This document shows positions 12,071-21,533 of a stretch of DNA of 64,000 bases, piece after piece. The position numbers and the translations under genes are program-made. Position 1 is the stretch's first letter. Each line of letters opens with the position of its first letter. This DNA comes from Streptantibioticus rubrisoli (GTDB lineage Bacteria > Actinomycetota > Actinomycetes > Streptomycetales > Streptomycetaceae): NCBI RefSeq assembly GCF_024436055.1, contig NZ_JANFNH010000001.1, positions 434,001 to 498,000 of the forward strand, read 5' to 3'. The notes beneath the pieces were generated by a model. That model did not search any database. It saw only the letters and a program-made list of their open reading frames with translations, and was not told the origin of the DNA.

Positions 12071-12913
12071 ATGCTGATACCGGGTTCCGGACGGCACCGC
12101 CGCCCGCACCAGAGTTCCCCCCGCCGCCTCGCCGTCACCGGAATAGCCGGTGCCGGTCTGATGCTGCCGCTGATGGGCGCCAGCGCCGCCACCGCCGCAC
12201 CCAGCGGCCACCAGGCCGTGACCGCCGACCAGTGGCAGCCGCAGTCGCACCAGCGGCACGCGCACCACGAACACGGCCACCACGGACACGCGCACCAGCA
12301 CCACCACGCCGCCCACCACGTCCAGCACGCCACCCACCCGCACCCCGCCGTCCCCTCCCCGCGGCCGTCGGCCACGCCCGTGCGACCCGCTTCCACCCAG
12401 CCCTCGGCCGCGCCCTCCCACTCCGTGCCCGCCACCGCACCGGCCACCCCCACCGCCAGCGGCACCCCGGCCCCGCAGGCCAGCGACACCTCCGACGCGG
12501 TCCGGCAGGTGCTGGCCCTGATCAACAAGGCGCGCGCCGCCCAGGGGCTGCCCGCCTACACCATCACCGCCGGGCTGACCCGCAGCGCCGAAGCCCACAA
12601 CCAGGTCATGGCGGGCGGCTGCGGCCTGTCCCACCAGTGCCCGGGCGAGGCCGCGCTGGGTGACCGGGAGACGGCCGCGGGCGTCCAGTGGAGTTCGGCC
12701 GGTGAGAACATCGGCGAGGGCGGGCCGGTCAGCTCCTCGCCGCAGGACATCGCCGCGATGGCCGTCCAGTTGACCCAGGGCATGCTGAACGAGCAGCCGC
12801 CGGACGACGGCCACCGGCGCAACATCCTCAGCAGCGGCTTCACCCACATCGGGATAGCCGTCCACCGGGACGCCCAGGGCACCGTCTGGCTGACGCAGGA
12901 CTTCTCCAACTGA
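12071..12913 (+). CDS. Secreted CAP/SCP-domain protein with histidine-rich linker
   Basis: A 280-residue exported protein. It has a basic N terminus, a hydrophobic segment ending in ASAATAAP (signal peptide, cleavage near residue 38), a linker of about 40 residues extremely rich in histidine, a Pro/Ser/Thr/Ala-rich spacer, and a C-terminal CAP domain (about 155-280) recognisable from SAEAHNQVMA, GENIGEGG, GHRRNILSSGFTHIGIAV and WLTQDF. CAP-domain proteins occur at bacterial surfaces; their activity is poorly defined. The ATG at 12071 has a strong ribosome binding site and follows the c-di-AMP riboswitch, which ties the gene to cell-wall or osmotic control. The histidine tract could bind Zn, Ni or Cu. 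Confidence 0.88.
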   Translation: MLIPGSGRHRRPHQSSPRRLAVTGIAGAGLMLPLMGASAATAAPSGHQAVTADQWQPQSHQRHAHHEHGHHGHAHQHHHAAHHVQHATHPHPAVPSPRPSATPVRPASTQPSAAPSHSVPATAPATPTASGTPAPQASDTSDAVRQVLALINKARAAQGLPAYTITAGLTRSAEAHNQVMAGGCGLSHQCPGEAALGDRETAAGVQWSSAGENIGEGGPVSSSPQDIAAMAVQLTQGMLNEQPPDDGHRRNILSSGFTHIGIAVHRDAQGTVWLTQDFSN

Positions 12914-12922
12914 ACCGCCGCC

Positions 12923-12951
12923 GGTCCGCCCATGCGTGCCATGGGCGGACC
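12923..12951 (+). terminator. Terminator after the CAP-domain gene
   Basis: A perfect 12-bp stem (GGTCCGCCCATG with CATGGGCGGACC) and a 5-nt loop sit 9 nt after the stop codon. Confidence 0.85.
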
Positions 12952-13071
12952 GGGGGCCGAGCCGAGCAATGCGCCAAACGGGTAATTTATGCTTTTGATT
13001 ATGAATTGAGCCACCTGGCCGGTTAAGGATTCCCCACCAGCTCATGCCACCGAGCAGCGAGGAAGAATCCC

Positions 13072-14196
13072 ATGGGCCACCAGGTTTCGGCGCGCCAGCG
13101 GCACTCACTGACCAGGCGACTGGTGACAGCCACCATGGCCCTCAGCGCCTGCGGAAGCCTCGCACTCGCGACACCGGGCGCCGCGACGCAGCCGCCGCGC
13201 CAGCCGGACCGCGGCTACCAGGAGTTCGACTTCGTCTCCAATGTGCCGGGCAAGGCGACGGCCACCGATCCCAACCTGGTCAACCCCTGGGGACTGGCCC
13301 AACTCGGCGGGGTGATCTGGGTTTCGGACAACGGCAGCGACAAAGTGACGACCTACACCGGCGCACGGCCGGGCAAACCGGCCACAGTGCTGCCCCGCGT
13401 GCAGTCCGTTCCCGGCGCGGGCGCGCCGAACGGCAGCGTGGCCAACGACACGCGCGGCTTCCGGGTCCACGCCTTCGGGAAGTCCGCCACCGCCCGGCTC
13501 ATCCTCTCCGGCGAGGAGGGAGACCTGTTCGCCTGGAGCCCGAAGGTCTCGGAGCACAGGGCGGTACGGGTCGCCCACGTCGAGCGGCGCGGCGTCAACG
13601 CGGTCTACAAGGGGCTGACCCTGGTGCGCGGCCGTACGCCCCGACTGCTGGTCGCCGACTTCCGGGCCGCCCGCGTCGACGTGTTCGACGCGCGCTTCCA
13701 CCGCCTGCCGTACTACCGCGGCTTCCGCGATCCCCGCATCCCGTGCGGCTACGCGCCGTTCAACGTCAGGGCGTTCGGCTCACGGGTGTTCGTGACCTAC
13801 GCCAAGCAGGACCTGGCCAGGCACGACGACATCGCCGGGCCCGGCCACGGCTTCATCGACGAGTTCGACACCCGCGGCCGTCTGCTGCGCCGCTTCGCCC
13901 GCCGCGGGGTGCTCAACTCGCCCTGGGGGATGGAACTCGCGCCCCGCGACTTCGGCCGGTTCTCCGGCGACCTGCTCGTCGGCAACGTCGGCGACGGCCA
14001 CGTCCACGCCTTCGACCCGCGCACCGGACGCCTGGTCGGCACCCTGCGCGACCGCGAGGGCAGGCCGATCGCCATCCCCGGACTGTGGGGCCTGCTGCGC
14101 GGCACCCACAAGGCGCGGCAGGACGCGGTCTGGTTCGCCGCCGGGATCAACGACGAGAAGGCCGGGCTGCTCGGCATCCTGCGGGCGGTGAGCTGA
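13072..14196 (+). CDS. Secreted TIGR03118-family protein (beta-propeller-like)
   Basis: A 374-residue protein with a signal peptide (basic start, hydrophobic core ALSACGSLALA, cleavage near residue 38). The mature region carries the family signature NLVNPWGLAQLGGVIWVSDN near the N terminus and later WGMELAPRDFGRFSGDLLVGN and GHVHAFDPRTGRLVGTL, which read like propeller blades. This uncharacterised family is exported in many bacteria; no enzymatic activity is established. The start is preceded by GAGGAAG. The AT-rich stretch 12978-13005 upstream probably holds its promoter. The gene is monocistronic. Confidence 0.82.
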   Translation: MGHQVSARQRHSLTRRLVTATMALSACGSLALATPGAATQPPRQPDRGYQEFDFVSNVPGKATATDPNLVNPWGLAQLGGVIWVSDNGSDKVTTYTGARPGKPATVLPRVQSVPGAGAPNGSVANDTRGFRVHAFGKSATARLILSGEEGDLFAWSPKVSEHRAVRVAHVERRGVNAVYKGLTLVRGRTPRLLVADFRAARVDVFDARFHRLPYYRGFRDPRIPCGYAPFNVRAFGSRVFVTYAKQDLARHDDIAGPGHGFIDEFDTRGRLLRRFARRGVLNSPWGMELAPRDFGRFSGDLLVGNVGDGHVHAFDPRTGRLVGTLRDREGRPIAIPGLWGLLRGTHKARQDAVWFAAGINDEKAGLLGILRAVS

Positions 14197-14296
14197 CCCG
14201 GATTCCCACATGGAATCCACATGATTGCCCACTACGGTGCCGCCCGGAGCCGAAGCCGTGCACCCGTACGGCTTGCGCCGGAGAAGGGCACGCGGA

Positions 14297-15568
14297 ATGG
14301 ACCAGGAACGTCCGCTCGCAGAGCGGTATGCGGTGGGCAGGCTGCTGGGCCGGGGAGGAATGGCCCAGGTCCACCTCGCCGACGACCTCAAGCTGCACCG
14401 CCCGGTCGCGGTGAAGACCCTGCGCCCCGAGTGCGCGGGCGACCCGTCCTACCGCGAGCGGTTCCTGCGGGAAGCACGGTCGGCGGCACTGCTCAACCAC
14501 CCCGGAATCGTGGCCGTCTACGACACCGGCGAGCACACGGCGCACGGCGTCAGCGTGCCGTACATCGTGATGGAGTACGTCGAGGGCCGCACCCTGGCCG
14601 AACTGGCGCGCGGCGAACAGCCGCCGACTGCTGAACAGGCGCTGCGCATGACCGCGGGCGTGCTCGACGCACTCGCCCACGCCCATGAGTGCGGCATCGT
14701 GCACCGTGACATCAAGCCCGCGAACGTCATGCTCGGTGCCGACGGCACCGTGAAGGTCATGGACTTCGGCATCGCCCGACCGCTCGGCGCACAGGGCGCG
14801 ACGCTCACCCAGACCGCCATGGTGGTCGGCACAGCCGAGTACCTGTCGCCGGAGCAGGCGCGCGGTGAGGACGTGGACACCCGCACCGACCTGTACTCCA
14901 CCGGCTGCCTGCTGTACGAACTGCTCACCGGTCGCCCGCCGTTCACCGGCGACAACCCGCTCGCCGTGGCCTACGCCCAGGTACGCGACGCGCCCGAGCG
15001 GCCCTCGGCACGGGTGCCCGGGCTGCCGCCGGTGTGCGACACCGTCGTGCTCACGGCGCTGGCCAAACAGCGGGACCAGCGCTACCAGAGCGCGGAGCAG
15101 ATGCGGGCCGCCATCGAGGAGGCGCTGACCCGGCTCGACGGCGCGCCCGCGACGGCCGAGGCCACGGCCATCGCCCCGACCGCCCGTGAGGAGCAGCCTG
15201 AGCAGCGCCGTCGACGTCCGTCCCGTCTGCTGTGGTCGGCGGCGGCCGGAATCGCCGCGCTGCTGGTCGCGGGCGCGGCCTACGCCGCGTCGGGGCCGTC
15301 CGGACCCGCCCCGTCGCAGGCGGCCGGTACCGTGACGGTGCCGGATCTGCTGGGGAAGACCGTCTCCCAGGCACGAACGGGCGCGCAGAGCGTCGGCCTG
15401 CGCGTCGTACGCTCCGCCCTCGGCGGCTGCCCGGCGCACGCTCCCAGGCGCCGTGTCTGCGGCCAGCTCCCGGCCTCCGGCGCCCGCATGGCGCGCGGCG
15501 GCACCATCCGCGTCCAACTGTCGACCGGCACCCGCGGCCGCCAGGCCGCCGTACCGCCCGCGGAGTAG
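14297..15568 (+). CDS. Transmembrane Ser/Thr protein kinase with one PASTA domain
   Basis: A 423-residue PknB-type kinase. The cytoplasmic kinase domain spans about residues 9-275: glycine loop GRGGMAQVH, catalytic lysine in VAVKTL, HRDIKPANVM loop, DFGIARP and SPEQARGED. A single membrane helix lies near 315-335, followed by an extracellular PASTA domain from about 348 (TVTVPDLLGKTVSQAR). PASTA domains bind muropeptides or lipid II, so the kinase probably senses cell-wall state. The PASTA domain holds two cysteines that could form a disulfide outside the cell. The ATG at 14297 follows AGAAGGG and begins the conserved region; the frame is open slightly upstream. No phosphatase gene is beside it. 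Confidence 0.92.
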   Translation: MDQERPLAERYAVGRLLGRGGMAQVHLADDLKLHRPVAVKTLRPECAGDPSYRERFLREARSAALLNHPGIVAVYDTGEHTAHGVSVPYIVMEYVEGRTLAELARGEQPPTAEQALRMTAGVLDALAHAHECGIVHRDIKPANVMLGADGTVKVMDFGIARPLGAQGATLTQTAMVVGTAEYLSPEQARGEDVDTRTDLYSTGCLLYELLTGRPPFTGDNPLAVAYAQVRDAPERPSARVPGLPPVCDTVVLTALAKQRDQRYQSAEQMRAAIEEALTRLDGAPATAEATAIAPTAREEQPEQRRRRPSRLLWSAAAGIAALLVAGAAYAASGPSGPAPSQAAGTVTVPDLLGKTVSQARTGAQSVGLRVVRSALGGCPAHAPRRRVCGQLPASGARMARGGTIRVQLSTGTRGRQAAVPPAE

Positions 15569-15610
15569 CCCCGGGTGCGGGCGGACCGCGGATGCCGGAG
15601 CCTTGAGGGC

Positions 15611-15814
15611 ATGGAGCATCCACCTGTTGTTGTGCATCCGGTGGAGGACGGGGCTCGGCGGGTGACGGTCCAGGGCGAAGTGGTGGGGCGGGCCTACGGA
15701 CTGGCGGACGTCGAGGAGTTCCTCCGCCGCGCCGGTCTGGACCCGGACGACGTGGCGCTGGACGACCCGCAGCTGATCGAGTGGCAGGGAGGCGGCCCGG
15801 ACGTGTGGTCGTAG
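15611..15814 (+). CDS. Small conserved hypothetical protein
   Basis: A 67-residue protein (MEHPPVVVHP at the start, LIEWQGGGPDVW near the end). Its acidic helical middle (LADVEEFLRRAGL) and overall pattern look like a small protein seen widely in Streptomyces, but no function is known to me. It lies 42 nt after the kinase gene. The nearest purine stretch (GAGGG) is only 1 nt from the ATG, so the start is uncertain. Confidence 0.55.
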   Translation: MEHPPVVVHPVEDGARRVTVQGEVVGRAYGLADVEEFLRRAGLDPDDVALDDPQLIEWQGGGPDVWS

Positions 15815-15966
15815 CGGAACCGCTCCAACGACCGCCGCGCTACGGTGGGTTGGGCCCCCAACCGCAGACGCTGTAGCGGCGGTGGGCCGACCTGACCGTT
15901 GAATAGCCGGTTGCCGACGGGACGTTGGCGAGCGCAGCGTGCCGACCCGCCCGTGCCCGGCGCGCA

Positions 15967-17160
15967 TCACGACCTCGGCTGCCCCGGTGGCGGTAAGCGC
16001 ACCGCGTGGCGCGTAGGGGTAGCGCCCGAGACGGCCTTCGTCCAGCCCTGGGCCACCGTCTCCCGCGCCTTCTCCAGTTGTGATTCCGTCGGGAACTGCG
16101 GCGTTCCCTCCACTGTCGGCAGTTTCGCGGCGGCGACCTTGTCGAGGGTGCCGTTCTGCTCCATGGCGGCCATCAGCACCGGACGGGCGTAGCCGCGCAG
16201 CCGGAGGTTCTGGCCCTCGGTACTGAAGAGGAATTCCTGCCACAGGCGTGCGGCGGCGGGGTGCGGGGCGTTCTTGTTGATCGCCTGCGCGTAGTACTGG
16301 GCGAAGCTGCCGTCGAAGGGGATCGAGACCTGCCAGTCGACGCCTTCGCCGCGGAACTGGTCGGTGTAGCCGAGGTTGGTGTAGTCCCAGTTGAGGGCGA
16401 CGGGTGTCTGGCCGTGTTCGACCGCGGCCGAGGTGGCCTGGACGCGGTCGAAGTTGCCGATCTTCCGGAGCTTGGCGAAGAAGTCGAGGCCGGGCTGGAT
16501 GTTGTCGAACGACCCGTTGTTCGCCAAGGCGGCGGCGTACACGCTGGCGAAGGCGGTACCGGAGCGGGTTGGGTCGCCCTCCAGGGCGACCTTGCCCTTG
16601 TACTCGGGTTTCAGCAGATCGGCGAAGGTCTCCGGGCAGGTCATGACGCGTTTGGCGTCGCAACCGATGGAGATGTAGCCGCCGTAGTTGTTGTACCAGC
16701 GGGCCTGCGGATCCTTCTGGCTGTCGGGGATCGCGTCGTACTGGGCGACCCGGTAGGGGGCGAGCAGCTGCTGCCCGGCGGCGGTCCGGGCGAACGTGTC
16801 CCCCACGTCGATCACGTCGGGGGCGTTGGGACGGGTCCCGCTCCTCGCCACGGCGCTCAGCTCGTCCTCGCTGTGTCCGTACGGATCGCTGACCGCTACC
16901 TTGATGCCGTACTTCTTCTCGAAGTCGTCGATCAGTCCGCCGTAGTTGGCCCAGTCGCGCGGCAGGGCGATCGCGTTGAGCCTGCCCTCTTTCCTGGCAG
17001 CGGCGATCAGTGCGTCCATGCCGCCCACCTCCTTGGCGGAGGTGGCCACCGATGGCTTCACGGGTTTGGCGGGCGGTGCGGAGCCGCAAGAGCCCAGCCC
17101 CACGGCCGCGAGGACGAGGCAGCCCAAGGCGGCTGCTGCTCGGACGCGAGGTGCGGTCAC
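15967..17160 (-). CDS. Lipoprotein ABC-transporter substrate-binding protein (PotD/Fe(III)-type)
   Basis: A 397-residue exported solute-binding protein. The GTG at 17160 is chosen because GGAG lies 5 nt upstream and the signal peptide then begins VTAPRVRAAAALG with lipobox LGSC. The open frame reaches 17199. The mature protein has the two-lobe pattern of family 8 binding proteins (IKVAVSDPYG, WYNNYGGYISIGC, DLLKPEYKGKVALEGDP, FLFSTEGQNLRLRGYARPV), which bind polyamines, thiamine or ferric ions. No permease or ATPase gene is adjacent, so it is an orphan component or serves a distant transporter. Confidence 0.82.
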   Translation of the reverse strand: MTAPRVRAAAALGCLVLAAVGLGSCGSAPPAKPVKPSVATSAKEVGGMDALIAAARKEGRLNAIALPRDWANYGGLIDDFEKKYGIKVAVSDPYGHSEDELSAVARSGTRPNAPDVIDVGDTFARTAAGQQLLAPYRVAQYDAIPDSQKDPQARWYNNYGGYISIGCDAKRVMTCPETFADLLKPEYKGKVALEGDPTRSGTAFASVYAAALANNGSFDNIQPGLDFFAKLRKIGNFDRVQATSAAVEHGQTPVALNWDYTNLGYTDQFRGEGVDWQVSIPFDGSFAQYYAQAINKNAPHPAAARLWQEFLFSTEGQNLRLRGYARPVLMAAMEQNGTLDKVAAAKLPTVEGTPQFPTESQLEKARETVAQGWTKAVSGATPTRHAVRLPPPGQPRS

Positions 17161-17346
17161 GACGGCTCCAGGCGGGAATAGAGGGACGAGCCTAATCACC
17201 GATGGACGTCTGGTCGGTTGCGGTCGCGTCGTGTCGTGGGGCGGACGACGCGTCCGCTCCGGGCGGCCACCCCCATTTTCCGCCGTCCACCAGCTCCGCG
17301 GCGTACCCGCGCGCGATCACGCTCACCGTGCCGGATCGTCCTTTCC

Positions 17347-20178
17347 TCAGCTACCGCTCGGAGGCAGTTCCTCGTCGAACAGGAACTCGATGAAGCCTTC
17401 CGGGGCCGCGGTGGCGCCGTCGTGGAGGGACTGTTCGGCCCAGATGACCTTGCCGGTGGGGGTGTAGCGGGTGCCCCAGGATTGGGCGAGCTGGGCGACC
17501 AGGAAGAGGCCGCGGCCACCCTCGTCAGTGGCCTGGGCGCGGCGCAGGCGGGGCGAGGTGCTGCTGCCGTCGGACACCTCGCAGATGAGGGTGCGGTCCC
17601 GCAGCAGCCGGACGGCGATGGGCTCGGTGCCGTAGCGGATGGCGTTGGTGATCAGCTCGCTGAGGATGAGTTCGGTGGTGAAGGCGATCGCTTCCAGGTC
17701 CCAGTCCGCCAGTTGCCGGGCGCAGGCGTTGCGCAGCGGGGCTACCGCCGCCGGGTCGCGGGGCACGTCCCACTGGGCGACCCGGCTGGGGTCGAGTCGC
17801 TGGGTGCGGGCCACCAGCAGCGCGATGTCATCCTTCGGCTGCGCGGGCAGCATGGCCTCCATCACCGCCGCACAGGTGGCCTCCGGGGTGCGGTCAGGCC
17901 CGGTCAGGGCAGTGCGCAGGGCCTCCATGCCAGCGTCCAGGTCACGGTCGCGGTCCTCGATGAGGCCGTCGGTGTAGAGCACCAGCCGGGACCCCTCGGG
18001 AACGGTCAGCTCGGCGCTCTCGAACGGCAGCCGGGCGCCCAGGCCCAGCGGCGGGCAGATGGGCATCGGGGGGAAGCCCGCGTCCCCGTCGGGGTGGACC
18101 ACCGCCAGCCCCGGGTGGCCTGCGGTGGCGGTGATCACCTGCCCGGAGACGGGGTCGTAGACGGCGTACTGGCAGGTGGCTCCGATGATCCCGCCTCCGT
18201 CTGCCTCGGCGGCACCTTCCTCCGCGTCGATCTGGGCCACCAGCTCATCCAGGCGGCCCAGCAGCTCGTCCGGCGGCATCTCCAGCGCGGCGAAGTTGAG
18301 AACGGCGGTGCGCAACCGACCCATGGTGGCCGCGGCGTGCAGTCCGTGGCCGACGACATCGCCGACCACCAGGGCCACCCGGGTACCCGACAGCGGGATG
18401 ACATCGAACCAGTCCCCTCCGACCCCGGCCTGGGCGGGTAGGTAGCGGTAGGCCACCTCAAGGGCGGTCTGCTCGGGCATCCCTCGGGGCAGCAGGCTGC
18501 GCTGCAGCGCGACGGCCATGGTGTGCTCGCGGGTGTAGCGGCGGGCGTTGTCGATGCACACCGCCGCCTGGGCGGCCAGTTCCTCGCCGACGGACACGTC
18601 CTCCTCCTCGAAGGCCGCGGAGGCGCTCGTCCGCCAGAAGGCGACCGTGCCGAGCACAACCCCCCGGGCCCGCAGCGGGACCGCGATCAAGGAGTGAACG
18701 CCGTAGTCGAGGATCCGCCGAGCACGTTCGGGATCCTGGGACCGCCAGCCGGGGGAGCCCCTCAGGCGCTCCACGCGGACCGCCCGGCCGCTGACCAGGC
18801 ACTCGGCGATCGGGTGGGCGGGGGAGAACCGGACCAGCGTGCCGACAGGGTAGAAGGCATCGTCCCCCTTCATGCCCACGGCCGCGGTGCGGCGCATCGG
18901 GGTGCTCAGGCCAGAGGGCTCCTGGCCCCGCAGTACCGCGTCCAGGAGCTCGACGCTGACGATGTCGGCGAACCGGGGGACCGCCACGTCCGCCAGTTCC
19001 TCGGCGGTGCGTGTCACGTCCAGCGTGGTCCCGATCCGTCCCCCGGCGTCGTACAGCAGCTTCAACCGTTCACGGGCCGTCTCGGCCCTGCCGTACAGGG
19101 CCCGCAGCTCGGTGGTGTCGCGTAGCGTCACCACCGAGCTGGCCAGGCCGTGGGGGGCGGCAAGCCGCTTGTTGACCGCCACCAGCCGGTCGGCCACCAG
19201 GTACACCTCGTCGGTGGCCGGGCGGTCGGAGGCCAACCGCTGGGCCAGGTCCGCTTCCAGCCCCAGCTCGGTGACGTGGCGCTGCTCCGCGGCCGCTGGC
19301 AGGTCCAGCAGCCGCAGCGCCTCGTCGTTGGCCAGCAGCAGCCGACCGTCACTGCCGATGATCAGCACCCCCTCCCGTACCGCGTGCAGGACCGCGTCGT
19401 GGTGCTCGTACATCTGGGTCATCTCGATCGGGCCGAGCCCGTGCGTCTGCCGCCGCAACCGGCGGGTCAGCAGACCGGCCCCGCCCGCGGCGATGACCAG
19501 AGCCCCGGCCGCGCTCCCGAACAGCACCGGAAGCTGGCGGTTCACCCTGTGCTGCACGCTTTCGACCCGCACCGGGCAGGAGACGATGGCGACCACCGAG
19601 CCATGGGCGTCCGTGACGGGCACCGCCGAGGTCACGGAGAGCCCCAAGGAGCCCTGGAAGGTCCTGGTGAACGGCTGCCCGGCCGCGGCCTGGGCGTAGG
19701 GGCCGATGACGTGCTTGCCGATCTGGCTCGGGTCGCTGTGGGTGAGGGTGATCCCGTCCAGCCTGTACACAATGATCGCATCGACACCAGCGGCCTTACG
19801 CGCCGCCTCGGCGCGCGGCTGCAGCACCGCGGTCGGATCCGGACCGGCCAGTGCCGCCAGGATCCCCGGGGAGTGCGCGAACGACTGCGCCACGGCAAGG
19901 GTCCGGCTGCGGGCACCGGCCATGGTGTCGCGTTGCGCCTGCACCACGAGGGCGGCCAGCGCGGCGGCGACGAGCAGCACGACGACGGCCAGCTGCAGGA
20001 GGAGCACCTGCCCGGCGAGGCTGCGCACGCTCAGCAGGGAGACCACCCGACGCAGCAGCCGCCAGGGCTTCCCCTGACGCGGGTCCCCCTGATCGCCAGA
20101 CCCAGGATGGGAACGCCGACCGGGCACATGGGTTCCCTCGGACGAGCTACGTCCGAATCCACCCAATGCCCTCCACAT
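17347..20178 (-). CDS. Membrane-bound sensor SpoIIE phosphatase (Cache-like, PAS, GAF, PP2C, HATPase)
   Basis: A 943-residue sensor. Two membrane helices (about 45-68 and 205-225) flank an extracellular region of about 140 residues resembling a single Cache sensor (ILAALAGPDPTAVLQPRAEAAR, VDAIIVYRLDG, TSAVPVTDAHGSVVAIV). Inside the cell follow PAS (about 235-340), GAF (355-530), PP2C/SpoIIE (555-770; GVGGDWFDVIPL, VVGDVVGHGLHAA, LYTDGLIEDRD) and HATPase_c (790-930; ELITNAIRYGTEPIAV). It should turn an external signal into dephosphorylation of an anti-anti-sigma factor. Domain content parallels the 8.5-11.6 kb protein, but this one is anchored and has its own extracellular input. No target is encoded nearby. 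Confidence 0.92.
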   Translation of the reverse strand: MWRALGGFGRSSSEGTHVPGRRSHPGSGDQGDPRQGKPWRLLRRVVSLLSVRSLAGQVLLLQLAVVVLLVAAALAALVVQAQRDTMAGARSRTLAVAQSFAHSPGILAALAGPDPTAVLQPRAEAARKAAGVDAIIVYRLDGITLTHSDPSQIGKHVIGPYAQAAAGQPFTRTFQGSLGLSVTSAVPVTDAHGSVVAIVSCPVRVESVQHRVNRQLPVLFGSAAGALVIAAGGAGLLTRRLRRQTHGLGPIEMTQMYEHHDAVLHAVREGVLIIGSDGRLLLANDEALRLLDLPAAAEQRHVTELGLEADLAQRLASDRPATDEVYLVADRLVAVNKRLAAPHGLASSVVTLRDTTELRALYGRAETARERLKLLYDAGGRIGTTLDVTRTAEELADVAVPRFADIVSVELLDAVLRGQEPSGLSTPMRRTAAVGMKGDDAFYPVGTLVRFSPAHPIAECLVSGRAVRVERLRGSPGWRSQDPERARRILDYGVHSLIAVPLRARGVVLGTVAFWRTSASAAFEEEDVSVGEELAAQAAVCIDNARRYTREHTMAVALQRSLLPRGMPEQTALEVAYRYLPAQAGVGGDWFDVIPLSGTRVALVVGDVVGHGLHAAATMGRLRTAVLNFAALEMPPDELLGRLDELVAQIDAEEGAAEADGGGIIGATCQYAVYDPVSGQVITATAGHPGLAVVHPDGDAGFPPMPICPPLGLGARLPFESAELTVPEGSRLVLYTDGLIEDRDRDLDAGMEALRTALTGPDRTPEATCAAVMEAMLPAQPKDDIALLVARTQRLDPSRVAQWDVPRDPAAVAPLRNACARQLADWDLEAIAFTTELILSELITNAIRYGTEPIAVRLLRDRTLICEVSDGSSTSPRLRRAQATDEGGRGLFLVAQLAQSWGTRYTPTGKVIWAEQSLHDGATAAPEGFIEFLFDEELPPSGS

Positions 20179-20577
20179 GACACCATTTCTATCGCTTCTG
20201 GGCCCGAATCACAGGACGGTCGAGGCCGGGCCAGGCCGACGGCGCTGGCCGCGGATCGCCGCACCGTACGGCCCCCGGCAGCCCAGGCCGTCCGGAACCG
20301 GCCCTCTCGGCGCGCGCCCGAACGGGGTGGGCGGGCTCAAAGCCGAGGCCGGGGGGAGAGCCGGTGCTGCCTGTTCGTACCGGCAGCGGCCACTTCACCG
20401 ACGCCGGGCGGACCGTCGTCACCTGATAGCCCGTTACGCCGGCCAGCCACCACGCAGCCTCAGCAAGCGGCCGAAGGCGACGGCACATGCCTGACGGCTG
20501 TTTCCATTAAGGCCATCGGCTGAGGACATCGGCTGAGGACATCGTCCGCTTTGGCCCGCCGTTCGCGTGAAACGCCC
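20179..20577. other. Intergenic region with a short tandem repeat
   Basis: About 400 nt without a supported gene between the SpoIIE gene start and the sirtuin stop. The only structure seen is a 13-bp direct repeat (CATCGGCTGAGGA) present twice plus a partial third copy at 20514-20544. Confidence 0.5.
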
Positions 20578-21318
20578 TCACGCCGCCCGCGCCGCGATGC
20601 CGTCAAGCAGCGCGGGCAGCGCCGCGCCGATGGGTTCGCGGATGATCTCGTCGGCGATCGGGTCGTACGGGGTCGGCTCGGCGTTGACGATGATCAGGCG
20701 GGCGCCGTGCCGGGCCGCGAGTCCGGCGAGCGACGCGGCGGGCTGGACCTTAAGACTCGTGCCGACCGCGACGAAGACCTCGGCGGCCTTCGTGATGGCC
20801 AACGCCTGGCCCAGCACCTCGGGATCCAGCGCCTGACCGAACATCACCGTGGCCGACTTCAGGATTCCGCCGCATCGCGCGCACGCCGGATCCAACTCGC
20901 CCGCCCGCACCCGCCCCAGCGCGTCCTCCATCGGGGAGCGCGCCGCACACCCGGTGCACACCACTTCGCGCGCGGTGCCGTGCAGTTCAAGCACCTTCCT
21001 GGCGGGCATACCCGCGAGCTGGTGCAGGCCGTCCACGTTCTGGGTGATCACCCGCACCGGCACGCCCGAACGCTCCAGCCGGACCACCGCCCGGTGCGCC
21101 TCGTTCGGCCGGGCCCGCAGCGTCGGGCTGTCGCACCGCATACGCCACGACCGGCGCCGGATCTCAGGGTCCGCCATGTAGTGCTCGTATGTGACGAGCT
21201 TCTCCGCCCCCGGATCGCGCCGCCACAGCCCGTTCGGCCCCCGGTAGTCCGGGATACCGGAATCCGTGGAAATCCCAGCCCCACTGAGAACGACGACAAG
21301 CGGCCCGCGCGTGCTCAT
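20578..21318 (-). CDS. Sir2-family NAD-dependent protein deacylase
   Basis: A 246-residue sirtuin that removes acyl groups from lysines using NAD+ and yields nicotinamide and O-acyl-ADP-ribose. Motifs: NAD-binding GAGISTDSGIPDYRG near residue 13, TQNVDGLHQLAG near 95, catalytic histidine in LELHG near 113, and a zinc site of two cysteine pairs (CTGC and CARC). The length is typical of bacterial class III/U sirtuins. It is a stand-alone gene; acetyl-CoA synthetase is a common target of bacterial sirtuins but none is adjacent. Confidence 0.94.
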   Translation of the reverse strand: MSTRGPLVVVLSGAGISTDSGIPDYRGPNGLWRRDPGAEKLVTYEHYMADPEIRRRSWRMRCDSPTLRARPNEAHRAVVRLERSGVPVRVITQNVDGLHQLAGMPARKVLELHGTAREVVCTGCAARSPMEDALGRVRAGELDPACARCGGILKSATVMFGQALDPEVLGQALAITKAAEVFVAVGTSLKVQPAASLAGLAARHGARLIIVNAEPTPYDPIADEIIREPIGAALPALLDGIAARAA

Positions 21319-21533
21319 GCGTCGAGCGTACGCAGCGCGACGGCCGGGGGCGACCGGGTTTCCGCGCCGGACACGCGGAAACCCCGGTATGTCCGTTCGC
21401 CCGCTGGTGCGTACTTCGTGTCCGTCCCGGTGGTTGCCGGGTCCGTCCCGTGCCCAGGCGAAGCGGCGAACGTTGGTGAGGTCGTGAGGACCTGCCCAGC
21501 GTTGCGAGCAGCCGCGTCGGCTGCGCTGCTGTC

